Shown here in pieces: positions 1-8,114 of a stretch of 13,779 nt of DNA. The notes beneath the pieces were generated by a model. That model had not been told where the DNA came from and made no database searches. It was given only the letters and a program-made list of their open reading frames with translations. Location of the stretch: positions 1-13,779 of the forward strand of contig CALDJN010000002.1 in NCBI GenBank assembly GCA_937901695.1. Reading direction: 5' to 3'. Position 1 is the first letter of the stretch; every line of letters begins with the position of its first letter. The position numbers and the translations under genes are program-made. Origin of the DNA: an uncultured Anaerocolumna sp. Lineage in GTDB: Bacteria > Bacillota > Clostridia > Lachnospirales > Lachnospiraceae.

Positions 1-239
1 CCAAGAATTAAAGTAAAATATAATAAATTTATAAAATAATTAAAAGTCTGATTAGTAAAATATAATATTATAATTGTATTTAATAATAAAAGTAAAGTAG
101 AAAATAATATATAAAAAATATATTTTATAAAGAAATTAATTATAAATAAAACAAAAAGGAGTTAATGGTGAAAAAATGATTAAGCTATCAGATAAAAATA
201 TTACAGTTCAGCCTGTGACATAAAAATAGGAACTGTTTT
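1..239. other. AT-rich region without a convincing gene
   Basis: This stretch is almost entirely A and T apart from its last 80 bases. A good Shine-Dalgarno (AAGGAG, ending at 161) is followed by ATG at 165, but that frame stops after four codons (M-V-K-K). A second ATG at 176 overlaps the stop in ATGA fashion and opens only 15 codons, to 223. Nothing here resembles a known protein. It may be the decayed 5' end of a gene, a tiny leader peptide, or chance. The last part holds a weak hairpin that could end the minus-strand peptidase transcript. Confidence 0.5.
203..236 (-). terminator. weak candidate terminator of the S8 peptidase gene
   Basis: ACAGTTC at 203-209 pairs perfectly with GAACTGT at 230-236. 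Read on the minus strand the stem lies just after the peptidase stop codon and is followed by AATATTTTT. The 20-nt loop and 7-bp stem make it a weak intrinsic terminator. Confidence 0.35.
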
Positions 240-1940
240 CTAGGTATCACCTCTTAAATTGATAAAAGTATTATAAATGTCTAATATACCATAGCCCCAC
301 TCTTTATTGGGGTAAGTAATATTGGGATCTCTTTTCGCCCCTCGTATCAATAAGTTTTTAATATCCACGCTATCCATTAAAGGATGATTTTTACGCACTA
401 CACCCCATTCTAACAGCATGGCAGCAATACCCGCTGTATGTGCAGCAGCTACACTGGTCCCTGACATAGTTGTGTAACTGTTATTTTTTCCAGGCCCCAC
501 TAAATTTACTCCAGGTGCTGCAAAATTAGGATTGATGACATCGCTCCTGGTATAACCTCTGCTTGCAGGCAAATACAAACTTTGATTTGTAACATTGTAT
601 GCTGTGACTACAATAGGTATAACAGAATTACCTGGAGAAGTTAAGGTATATTCCGGATTTGATTGTGGAAAATAGGTTTCGCTGGTTACGAATAAATGCA
701 AAGGCATCCATATATGAAATTTTTTTTCCAAAGGACCGGAGCCATATACACGAAATTTCCAGATACCTTCTGCAGGACTTTTAAATCTTAATAAAATAAG
801 TTCATCGCCTGTTTGGGCTTCCACTAACTGGTAATCGATATTAATAACAGTTGATTCAAAGATAAAACGAATCTCTCTGGTCTCACCGAATCTAGCAGGA
901 ATTCGGGGAATATATTCTCCGGATGGAGATAATATATCTAAAGAATAGGTATTGGGAGCGTTACCCCAAAGTTCCATAGAAAATCCATATTCATTTGGTC
1001 CGACCCTTAACTCTACCGTATCGTAATTATCGTTTCCTGTAAAGGTTCCTAAATAGTGTAATCTGCTGGTACCTTCATTTCCCCCGGCAATGGTTACTGC
1101 CATTCCACCATTATCTCCTACTCTTGATACAGAAGTGCTTAATGCACCACGTTCATCATGTCCCCCACTAGTTGTTCCAAGTCCAATGATAATTGACATA
1201 GGTTTATTTAAGCGTGTTGCAGTATTATTTAAATACTTCATTGCTAACATAATGTCAGTTTCTTGATAACACTGGACATCCGGAGGAATTGAAAAAAATT
1301 TCATCAGATTCTTTTTTGCAGGTTTTAATTTTACTACAACTAACTCTGAATCAGGTACAACTCCACTAAAATTATTGGCTTCATCTAAATTACCTGCTGC
1401 AATACCTGCTAAAAAGGTTCCATGACCAATTTCGTCAACGCTTGGGACTACAGATAATGGGTTTTCACTAGCCAAAGCGGTATTAATCTGTTCCCTGGTA
1501 TATTCCGTTCCATAAAAAAAGCCTTCTGGATGATTATCACTGATAATCGTTTGATCCCAGATAGAAAGAATCTTTGAGGTTCCATCCGCCTTTATAAAAG
1601 CCTTGTGAGTATAATCTATACCTGTATCAATAATACCAATTAAAACTCCATTTCCTCTTAAATCAAGTGCTGGAATATTACGGGCTCTTCTTACGCCGGA
1701 AGCTTCTAAGCTTGGTAAATCTAAAAGGCCAAAGCAAGAAGGTATTGAACCGTAACCATATATTTGAAGAAAATTACTTGGTAAATTCCTGATTGGATAA
1801 TACACAACGGCATGGGTGATATTAATTATGTCATAACATAGATTGGGATCAGCTTCTAGTTGACTTAGATATCTGCCATATTCAATTAATAAATCAAAAT
1901 AGTCTTCGCTATATATTTTATCTCCGCAATCCATATCCAA
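240..1940 (-). CDS. Csp-like subtilisin-family (S8) serine peptidase
   Basis: A 566-residue subtilase with the catalytic triad intact: Asp105 in IIDTG, His173 in GHGTF and Ser496 in SGTSVAAAH, plus the oxyanion-hole Asn288 in AGGNEG. Residues 1-90 look like the short propeptide of clostridial Csp proteases. About residues 305-425 form a beta-rich insertion inside the catalytic domain, matching the jelly-roll insert known from CspB. There is no signal peptide or membrane segment, so it is probably cytoplasmic or packed in the spore. In Clostridium, Csp proteases activate the cortex hydrolase SleC during germination; that role here is inferred, since related Lachnospiraceae copies have no assigned substrate. 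The start is TTG at 1938-1940, five bases after GGGGGA; an in-frame ATG two codons later is an alternative. The gene is divergent from alaS and has a sigma-E-like site upstream. Confidence 0.88.
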   Translation of the reverse strand: MDMDCGDKIYSEDYFDLLIEYGRYLSQLEADPNLCYDIINITHAVVYYPIRNLPSNFLQIYGYGSIPSCFGLLDLPSLEASGVRRARNIPALDLRGNGVLIGIIDTGIDYTHKAFIKADGTSKILSIWDQTIISDNHPEGFFYGTEYTREQINTALASENPLSVVPSVDEIGHGTFLAGIAAGNLDEANNFSGVVPDSELVVVKLKPAKKNLMKFFSIPPDVQCYQETDIMLAMKYLNNTATRLNKPMSIIIGLGTTSGGHDERGALSTSVSRVGDNGGMAVTIAGGNEGTSRLHYLGTFTGNDNYDTVELRVGPNEYGFSMELWGNAPNTYSLDILSPSGEYIPRIPARFGETREIRFIFESTVINIDYQLVEAQTGDELILLRFKSPAEGIWKFRVYGSGPLEKKFHIWMPLHLFVTSETYFPQSNPEYTLTSPGNSVIPIVVTAYNVTNQSLYLPASRGYTRSDVINPNFAAPGVNLVGPGKNNSYTTMSGTSVAAAHTAGIAAMLLEWGVVRKNHPLMDSVDIKNLLIRGAKRDPNITYPNKEWGYGILDIYNTFINLRGDT

Positions 1941-1970
1941 GTTTTTCCCCCATTATAATACTTGTTACTA

Positions 1971-1998
1971 AATATATGTAATTAAGATTACTTTATTC
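1971..1998 (-). promoter_or_regulatory. candidate sigma-E-type promoter for the S8 peptidase
   Basis: On the minus strand GAATA (1998-1994) lies 15 bases before CATATATT (1978-1971), resembling the sigma-E elements KMATATT and CATACAAT. The predicted transcript would start near 1964, leaving a short leader with the GGGGGA ribosome site. The DNA is AT-rich, so chance matches are possible, but a near-identical pair precedes yqfC. Confidence 0.4.
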
Positions 1999-2017
1999 TA
2001 TGCCTATTGCAATTTCA

Positions 2018-2046
2018 TTGACAAATATTTAAATAATATTTATAAT
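2018..2046 (+). promoter_or_regulatory. sigma-A promoter of alaS
   Basis: TTGACA at 2018-2023 and TATAAT at 2041-2046 are perfect consensus boxes separated by exactly 17 bases. The leader to the alaS start is only about 65 nt, too short for a T-box riboswitch, and no T-box core is visible. A loose 6-bp CTCTCT/AGAGAG stem (2061-2066 with 2083-2088) is the only structure seen in the leader. Confidence 0.88.
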
Positions 2047-2119
2047 GAAGTACTAGTGAACTCTCTAAATTAGAAGAAAACAAGAGAGAAAACATTGATG
2101 TGCGTAGGAGGCAAACACA

Positions 2120-4759
2120 GTGAAATCATATGGAGTAAATGAACTAAGAAAAATGTACTTAGATTTCTTTGAAAGTAAGGGACATTTAAAATTAAACAGT
2201 TTTTCTCTTGTTCCGCAAAATGACAAGAGCTTATTATTAATTAATTCAGGTATGGCACCTTTAAAACCATATTTTACAGGACAAGAAATTCCACCAAGAA
2301 AACGGGTTACCACTTGTCAAAAATGTATACGTACCGGTGATATAGAGAACGTTGGTAAAACAGCAAGACATGGTACTTTCTTTGAAATGCTTGGTAACTT
2401 CTCCTTTGGTGATTATTTTAAACATGAGGCAATTGCCTGGTCTTGGGAGTTTTTAACTGAAGTAGTAGGACTAGAAGCTGATAGATTATATCCTTCTGTA
2501 TATGAAGAAGATGATGAGGCATTTGACATATGGAATAAAGAAATCGGTATTCCAGCAGAAAAAATCTTCCGTTTTGGTAAGGCAGATAACTTCTGGGAAC
2601 ATGGTGCAGGACCTTGTGGACCTTGTTCAGAAATCTATTATGACCGTGGTGAAAAGTATGGTTGTGGAGAACCGGGCTGTACAGTAGGCTGCGAATGTGA
2701 TCGTTATATAGAAGTATGGAATAATGTATTTACACAGTTTGAAAATGATGGTAATGGCAATTATACAGAACTATCCCAGAAAAATATTGATACCGGTATG
2801 GGACTGGAAAGACTTGCCGTTATAGTTCAGGATGTCGATTCTATATTTGATGTAGATACCATAAAAACACTTCTGGACAGAGTATGTCAGATTGCTGGTG
2901 TTACTTATAAAGAAGATCCAAAAGTCGATGTATCCATTCGACTAATTACAGATCATATTCGTTCTGTTACATTTATGATTTCAGATGGTATCATTCCGTC
3001 TAATGAAGGAAGAGGATATGTTCTTCGCAGATTACTTAGAAGAGCAGCACGTCATGGACGTTTACTTGGAATTAAGGACCGTTTCTTAGCTACCTTAAGC
3101 AGTACGGTTATTGAAGGTTCGAAAGACGGGTATCCTGAATTAGAAGAGAAGAAAGATTATATTCTTAAATTGCTCACCATAGAAGAAGATAATTTCTATA
3201 AAACCATCGATCAAGGTTTAAGTATTCTTTCTGAATTAGAAGAAAACCTTGTAAAAACAGGGCAAAAGACCTTATCCGGTGAAGATGCATTTAAATTATA
3301 TGATACTTATGGTTTCCCATTAGACTTAACAAAAGAAATCCTTGAAGAAAAGGGCTTTGCAATTGATGAAGAAGGCTTTAAAGAAGCCATGAACGTACAG
3401 AGAGAAACTGCAAGAAGTGCACGTGCCGTAACCAATTATATGGGTGCAGATGAAACTGTATATCAGCAATTAGACCCAAGTTTAACAAGTACATTTGTTG
3501 GATATGAAAAATTCAATCATACATCTAAAATTACTGCGTTAACTACTGAAACGGAAGTTGTTAATGAATTAGTTGCAGGTCAAAGTGGTACAATAATAGT
3601 AGAAGAGACTCCATTCTATGCAACCAGCGGTGGTCAGGTTGCAGATATAGGTGTTATTACAACTGTTGATGCAGAATTTGAGGTAGAAGATGTTATTAAA
3701 TTACAAGGCGGTAAAATCGGTCACGTTGGTAAAGTAACAAAGGGAATATTTCATGTTACGGAGCAGGTTAATTTAGCAATTGATCTGGATAATAGATTAT
3801 CTACCGGAAAAAACCACAGCGCTACCCATCTTTTACAAAAAGCCCTTAGAACGGTATTAGGTTCTCACGTAGAACAGGCTGGCTCCTATGTAACCAGTGA
3901 TAGGTTACGCTTTGACTTTACACATTTCTCAGCGTTAACCAAAGAAGAAATTGAGAAAGTAGAAGCAGTTGTAAATGAAGAAATTGCTGCTGGTTTAACC
4001 GTTCATACTGAGATTATGTCTATGGAGGAAGCTAAGAAAACAGGAGCTATGGCTTTATTTGGTGAAAAATATAGCCATAATGTTCGTGTCGTATCCATGG
4101 GTGATTTTAGTAAAGAACTTTGTGGCGGAACCCATGTAAGCAATACTTCAAGTATTACCGTATTTAAGATACTTTCTGAAACTGGTGTAGCAGCAGGTGT
4201 CAGAAGAATTGAAGCATTAACTGGTAACGGTGTATTTGCATATTATAAAGAAATTGAGGAAGAACTAAATCAAGCAGCAAAGACAGCAAAAGCAGAACCC
4301 GGAATGCTTTCTAAAAGAATTGAAGCCTTACACGAAGAAATCAAAGCCCTTCAGTCTGAAAATGAAAAGCTAAAGAATAAATTAGCAAAAGATGCCTTAG
4401 GGGATGTTATGGATCAAGTGATAGAAGTAAAAGGTGTTAAACTATTAGCAGCTAAAGTACCTGATGTAGACATGAATGGGTTACGTAATCTAGGTGATCA
4501 ATTAAGAGCTAAGATGGGAGAAGGGGTAATTGTACTTGCCTCTGTTACAGAAGGTAAAGTAAACTTAATTACCATGGCTACTGATGAAACAATGAAGAAG
4601 GGTGCCCATGCAGGAAATCTAATCAAACAACTGGCTGCAATAGTTGGAGGCGGCGGTGGCGGTCGTCCAAACATGGCACAGGCTGGTGGAAAAAATCCTG
4701 CAGGTGTGGATGAATTAATAGCAAGGGCTGGTTCCATATTAGAAAGCCAAATAAAGTAA
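2120..4759 (+). CDS. alaS: alanine--tRNA ligase
   Basis: A full-length (879-residue) class IIc synthetase that charges tRNA-Ala in the cytoplasm. The catalytic domain shows RHGTFFEMLGNFSFGDYFK (83-101) and the motif-3 segment GMGLERLA (226-233). A Cys-rich stretch at 166-193 (CGPC and later Cys pairs) is common in bacterial AlaRS. The editing domain has its zinc ligands: His566 and His570 in HSATH, and Cys668 and His672 in CGGTH. A coiled coil at about 710-760 leads to the C-Ala domain, which has a six-glycine run followed by RPNMAQAGG (843-857). The start is GTG, eight bases after TAGGAGG (2105-2111). It appears monocistronic; no strong terminator is visible before the rpsU promoter. Confidence 0.98.
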   Translation: MKSYGVNELRKMYLDFFESKGHLKLNSFSLVPQNDKSLLLINSGMAPLKPYFTGQEIPPRKRVTTCQKCIRTGDIENVGKTARHGTFFEMLGNFSFGDYFKHEAIAWSWEFLTEVVGLEADRLYPSVYEEDDEAFDIWNKEIGIPAEKIFRFGKADNFWEHGAGPCGPCSEIYYDRGEKYGCGEPGCTVGCECDRYIEVWNNVFTQFENDGNGNYTELSQKNIDTGMGLERLAVIVQDVDSIFDVDTIKTLLDRVCQIAGVTYKEDPKVDVSIRLITDHIRSVTFMISDGIIPSNEGRGYVLRRLLRRAARHGRLLGIKDRFLATLSSTVIEGSKDGYPELEEKKDYILKLLTIEEDNFYKTIDQGLSILSELEENLVKTGQKTLSGEDAFKLYDTYGFPLDLTKEILEEKGFAIDEEGFKEAMNVQRETARSARAVTNYMGADETVYQQLDPSLTSTFVGYEKFNHTSKITALTTETEVVNELVAGQSGTIIVEETPFYATSGGQVADIGVITTVDAEFEVEDVIKLQGGKIGHVGKVTKGIFHVTEQVNLAIDLDNRLSTGKNHSATHLLQKALRTVLGSHVEQAGSYVTSDRLRFDFTHFSALTKEEIEKVEAVVNEEIAAGLTVHTEIMSMEEAKKTGAMALFGEKYSHNVRVVSMGDFSKELCGGTHVSNTSSITVFKILSETGVAAGVRRIEALTGNGVFAYYKEIEEELNQAAKTAKAEPGMLSKRIEALHEEIKALQSENEKLKNKLAKDALGDVMDQVIEVKGVKLLAAKVPDVDMNGLRNLGDQLRAKMGEGVIVLASVTEGKVNLITMATDETMKKGAHAGNLIKQLAAIVGGGGGGRPNMAQAGGKNPAGVDELIARAGSILESQIK

Positions 4760-4881
4760 AATTGGAACTATCAATATAAATAAAACTATATAATAGAAAA
4801 AGTAAAGATTATATAAAATTATATAAAATATTTTAAAGTCTAAAAAGTGAACCTTATAATATACAAAAATGGAAAAAGCTA

Positions 4882-4910
4882 TTGACAAAAATGATAACCG
4901 ATAATATAAT
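4882..4910 (+). promoter_or_regulatory. sigma-A promoter of rpsU
   Basis: TTGACA at 4882-4887 and TATAAT at 4905-4910 have perfect consensus and a 17-base spacer, as at alaS. The transcript should begin near 4917, giving a leader of about 73 nt. Confidence 0.85.
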
Positions 4911-4940
4911 CTTTATAGTGCTATTCAAATTATACCCAAA

Positions 4941-4982
4941 CAGTTGTATAGGCACAATACACAACTGGAGGGAGGTTAGGTG
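4941..4982 (+). promoter_or_regulatory. hairpin and ribosome binding region in the rpsU leader
   Basis: CAGTTGT (4941-4947) pairs perfectly with ACAACTG (4961-4967), leaving a 13-nt loop. The 3' arm runs straight into a purine-rich GGAGGGAGG (4967-4975), which is 14 bases from the ATG. A second, better-spaced AGGTG lies at 4978-4982. The position would suit translational control, but no regulator is evident. Confidence 0.4.
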
Positions 4983-4989
4983 TGAGACT

Positions 4990-5166
4990 ATGTCAAATGT
5001 TATTGTGAAAGAAAATGAAACCTTAGACAGCGCTCTCCGCAGATTCAAAAGAAACTGCGCGAAGGCAGGTATCCAGCAGGAGATCCGTAAGAGGGAGCAT
5101 TATGAAAAGCCAAGCGTAAGACGTAAGAAAAAGTCTGAAGCTGCTAGAAAACGTAAATTCAAATAA
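4990..5166 (+). CDS. rpsU: 30S ribosomal protein S21
   Basis: The 58-residue product is the normal length for bacterial S21, a small basic protein of the 30S platform near the anti-Shine-Dalgarno region. It opens with the typical acidic-to-basic pattern ([16 protein letters not shown]) and ends in a Lys/Arg-rich tail ([15 protein letters not shown]). ATG at 4990 is chosen because upstream in-frame sequence lacks homology and this gives the family length. It is flanked by its own promoter and terminator, so it forms a single-gene unit, and it lies directly upstream of the yqfC operon. Confidence 0.97.
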   Translation: MSNVIVKENETLDSALRRFKRNCAKAGIQQEIRKREHYEKPSVRRKKKSEAARKRKFK

Positions 5167-5193
5167 GAATAAAGTCTACAAAAGCAAACATTT

Positions 5194-5244
5194 AAACCCT
5201 TAATTCATTCAAACGAATGATTTAGGGGTTTGATTTCGTTTTAG
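5194..5244 (+). terminator. intrinsic terminator of rpsU
   Basis: AAACCCTTAATTCATTC (5194-5210) pairs with 5215-5231 in a 17-bp stem with one T-T mismatch and one G-T pair, closed by the tetraloop AAAC. GATTTCGTTTT follows. It isolates rpsU from the yqfC operon. Confidence 0.88.
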
Positions 5245-5297
5245 GGGACTATTTTGGCATTTCATACTACCGATTTTCAGTGCCCTTAAAAAAATGC

Positions 5298-5326
5298 GAA
5301 TAGGACATGCCTTAACACCATATATT
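5298..5326 (+). promoter_or_regulatory. candidate sigma-E-type promoter of the yqfC operon
   Basis: GAATA (5298-5302), 16 bases, then CATATATT (5319-5326) matches the general form of sigma-E promoters, and yqfC/yqfD belong to the sigma-E regulon in Bacillus subtilis. A TATAAT also occurs at 5328-5333, but no good -35 box lies 16-18 bases before it. Confidence 0.45.
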
Positions 5327-5361
5327 CTATAATAGTACAGTAATTGTGCAAAGAGGTATGA

Positions 5362-5748
5362 ATGAAAAAGTTCAAGTCCAGACATAAAAAAAATAAGGAA
5401 AAAAATCATAAAGAATTATATGATTCTATAGATAAAGAAAAAAAACAGGAAAAGGCGGAGAGAATTACCTATCTTGAAAGCCTTTCCAATCAGCTGCGTC
5501 TGCCTTCTGATATGTTAGCCGGAGCACCAATTGTGACAGCAATAGGAAGAAATGAAATATATATTGAGAACTATAAAGGTATCTTAGAATACAACAATAA
5601 CTTCATACGGATATTGACGAAAATCGGAAGAATGAATATTGAAGGTAAAAACCTTAACATAGTATACTTTACTAACGATGAGATGAAAATTATAGGTATG
5701 ATATACAGCATTGATTTTGTTTCAGGAAAAGAATTGCAAAAACCATAA
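5362..5748 (+). CDS. yqfC: sporulation protein YqfC (YabP/YqfC family)
   Basis: A small (128-residue) protein whose C-terminal two thirds match the YabP/YqfC fold: LPSDMLAGAPIVTAIGRNEIYIENYKG is followed by the repeated short strands of the family. In Bacillus, YqfC is made in the mother cell and is needed for sporulation; its biochemical activity is unknown. The first 45 residues are an extra, highly charged Lys/Glu-rich extension, so this protein is longer than the Bacillus one (about 93 residues). The start ATG at 5362 follows AGAGG by about five bases. It is the first gene of the operon, 43 bp before yqfD, and the pairing with yqfD supports the call. Confidence 0.9.
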   Translation: MKKFKSRHKKNKEKNHKELYDSIDKEKKQEKAERITYLESLSNQLRLPSDMLAGAPIVTAIGRNEIYIENYKGILEYNNNFIRILTKIGRMNIEGKNLNIVYFTNDEMKIIGMIYSIDFVSGKELQKP

Positions 5749-5791
5749 GAAACTTTCTATTAGATATTTGCAGAAAGATGGAGGCTTAAGC

Positions 5792-7033
5792 ATGCTTGTT
5801 AAGCTATTTCGCTGGATTCGAGGCTACCTGCTTATAAGATTAAAAGGGCAATCTCCCGAACGCTTTATTAATTTGTGTAGTAACCGTGGAATATTTCTAT
5901 GGAACTTACAAAATGTAAAGGGAGATTATGAATGTTATATCATGATTAAAGATTACAAAAAGTTAAAGCCCATTGCAAGAAAAACAGGTACCATACCATT
6001 GATAAAAAGAAGACATGGACTACCTTTCCTAGTCCAACAATATAAACGCAGAAAGGGATTTCTATTAGGAATTCTTCTTTTTTGTTTTATTCTTTATGTA
6101 CTTTCTCTATTTATTTGGAATATCAGTATATTAGGTGGACATTCTTACACAGAAGAAGCTATGATTAAGTTTTTAAAGAAAAATGAAGTGTATATGGGGA
6201 TTCAGAAAAAGAAGGTAGATTGTCAGGGCATTGAAGAATTGATTCGTGGTACATATCGTGATATTGGCTGGGTATCTGCAGAAATCAAAGGGACCAGGTT
6301 AATTATAAAAATAACGGAAACCAATATGCCAGTTCCGGCTGTAACAGCTACACAACCTTGTCACATCATTGCATCAAAAGATGCCATTATTACTAAAATT
6401 GTAACAAGAACCGGTACTCCCATGGTTCAGGTTGGTTCTGTTGTAAAAAAGGGCGATATCTTAGTATCTGGAGTGGTAGATATTATCGGTGATAATGAGT
6501 TCCTATTAAATAAAAGAGCAGTAATTGCAGATGCTGATATTGTTGGTAAATCTTATTATGATTATGAAGATACTTTTTCACTAAAATACAAACAAAAGCA
6601 GTATACTGGAGAAATGAAATCTGGGTATTCCCTGTCATTTTTTCTGAAAAAATTTAATATATATAATCCTAGAATTATGTATGGTAAGTATGATATAATT
6701 GTTAACGAATCTACGCTGCATCTGACAGACAACTTTTATCTTCCATTCAGTTATTCTAAAAGCATTTATAAAGAATTTACAGAAGTATGGAAAACTTACA
6801 CAAAAGAAGAAGCGTTAGAGCTTGGAAGAAACAGATTATTAAGATATTTTGATAAATTAATGGAAAAAGATGTTTTAATTCTTGAAAACAATGTTACAAT
6901 AAATATTAAGAATAATAATTGTACTTCTAAGGGCAAAATTATTGTAGAAGAATCAATAAAAGATTATAAAACAATCGACGACAGTGAGTGGAGGGCTATA
7001 GAAAGCGATGAGTCTACTGGAAACCAAAATTGA
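5792..7033 (+). CDS. yqfD: sporulation protein YqfD
   Basis: A 413-residue protein, close to the usual length of about 400, with the family pattern: an N-terminal cytoplasmic part containing the HGLPF segment (75-79), one membrane span at about 89-110, then an extracytoplasmic region starting GGHSY with a conserved turn at IGWVSAEIKGTRLIIKITE. In Bacillus it is a sigma-E-dependent mother-cell protein required for sporulation; its molecular role is not established. The open frame extends upstream into yqfC, but ATG at 5792 is preferred because GGAGG (5780-5784) lies seven bases before it and the family begins here. The 3' end overlaps phoH by 26 bp, implying coupled translation. Confidence 0.9.
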   Translation: MLVKLFRWIRGYLLIRLKGQSPERFINLCSNRGIFLWNLQNVKGDYECYIMIKDYKKLKPIARKTGTIPLIKRRHGLPFLVQQYKRRKGFLLGILLFCFILYVLSLFIWNISILGGHSYTEEAMIKFLKKNEVYMGIQKKKVDCQGIEELIRGTYRDIGWVSAEIKGTRLIIKITETNMPVPAVTATQPCHIIASKDAIITKIVTRTGTPMVQVGSVVKKGDILVSGVVDIIGDNEFLLNKRAVIADADIVGKSYYDYEDTFSLKYKQKQYTGEMKSGYSLSFFLKKFNIYNPRIMYGKYDIIVNESTLHLTDNFYLPFSYSKSIYKEFTEVWKTYTKEEALELGRNRLLRYFDKLMEKDVLILENNVTINIKNNNCTSKGKIIVEESIKDYKTIDDSEWRAIESDESTGNQN

Positions 7034-8078
7034 CATACCTGCAGAACATGAGAAAAATATATTCGGTCAATTCGATGAGTATGTAAAAATAATAGAGAAA
7101 ACATTAAATGTAACGGTTATTGCAAGAAATGGTGAAGTAAAAGTAATTGGTGAAACGGATAATGCCAACAAGGCAAAAAGTATATTTAGTCAATTGGTGG
7201 AGCTTTCCAAGAGAGGAAATACCATAACGGAACAAAATGTTAATTATGCATTAGCTTTAAGCTTTGAGAATAAAGAAGCATCAATTATAGAAATCGATCA
7301 GAATTTAATCTGCCATACCATAGCCGGTAAACCAATTAAACCAAAAACCTTAGGTCAGAAATCTTATGTAGACCAGATACGTAAGAAAATGATTACTTTT
7401 GGTGTTGGTCCTGCCGGTACAGGTAAAACTTATCTGGCTATGGCAATGGCAATCACTGCATTTAAGAACGATGAAGTGAGTAAAATTATTTTAACCAGAC
7501 CTGCCATTGAAGCGGGAGAGAAATTAGGCTTTTTACCTGGGGACTTACAAAGTAAAGTAGACCCATATTTAAGGCCTCTTTATGATGCTCTTTATCAGAT
7601 TATGGGAGCAGAAGGATATTTAAAGAATACAGAAAAAGGCTTGATTGAAGTTGCGCCACTTGCTTATATGAGAGGCAGAACATTAGATAATGCATTTATT
7701 ATATTAGATGAAGCCCAGAACACTACTCCTGCCCAAATGAAGATGTTTTTAACACGTATCGGATTTGGCTCTAAAGTAGTAGTTACCGGAGACTTGTCTC
7801 AAAAGGATTTACCTTCCGGAGCCCAATCAGGACTTGATGTTGCTATTAAAGTATTAAGTAAAATTGGGGATATTGGATTCTCCTTCTTAACCGGTCAGGA
7901 CGTTGTCAGACATCCTTTGGTACAAAAAATAGTTATGGCATATGAAATTTATGAAACAAAGCAAAGCAGAGGAACGGTAAGAGATTCTGGCAGTAATAAA
8001 GTAGAAGCAAAATCTATTAAAAGTTATAAAGTAAGAAGCCCAAAGCAAAAAGATAAGAGAAACAAAGGACGGAAATAG
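7008..8078 (+). CDS. phoH: PhoH-family ATPase (PhoH/PhoL)
   Basis: A 356-residue cytoplasmic P-loop ATPase of the PhoH type, with a KH-like N-terminal segment at about 25-65, Walker A GPAGTGKT (134-141), Walker B FIILDEAQN (230-238) and the downstream TGDLSQ sensor (260-265). PhoH proteins are linked to RNA metabolism and sit next to ybeY in many genomes, as nearly here. The start ATG at 7008 lies inside the end of yqfD; GGAGGG (6990-6995) is 12 bases upstream, a rather long spacing, but an in-frame stop at 6999-7001 excludes an earlier start. Beyond the conserved domain (after about residue 318) is a 38-residue basic tail with many Lys/Arg, possibly a nucleic-acid-binding extension. Confidence 0.95.
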   Translation: MSLLETKIDIPAEHEKNIFGQFDEYVKIIEKTLNVTVIARNGEVKVIGETDNANKAKSIFSQLVELSKRGNTITEQNVNYALALSFENKEASIIEIDQNLICHTIAGKPIKPKTLGQKSYVDQIRKKMITFGVGPAGTGKTYLAMAMAITAFKNDEVSKIILTRPAIEAGEKLGFLPGDLQSKVDPYLRPLYDALYQIMGAEGYLKNTEKGLIEVAPLAYMRGRTLDNAFIILDEAQNTTPAQMKMFLTRIGFGSKVVVTGDLSQKDLPSGAQSGLDVAIKVLSKIGDIGFSFLTGQDVVRHPLVQKIVMAYEIYETKQSRGTVRDSGSNKVEAKSIKSYKVRSPKQKDKRNKGRK

Positions 8079-8114
8079 TAAAATACCTGGTGATAAAATA
8101 CTGGAGGAACTAAT

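Noticed and set aside
2047..2119. T-box riboswitch before alaS
   Set aside because: The leader is only about 65 nt and has no T-box or specifier-loop elements.
4882..4989. Upstream extension of the rpsU frame to a 94-residue protein
   Set aside because: The extension overlaps the promoter and leader, and S21 is about 58 residues.
5711..5791. Upstream extension of the yqfD frame overlapping yqfC
   Set aside because: It lacks a ribosome site and homology; ATG at 5792 has GGAGG at the right distance and matches the family N-terminus.
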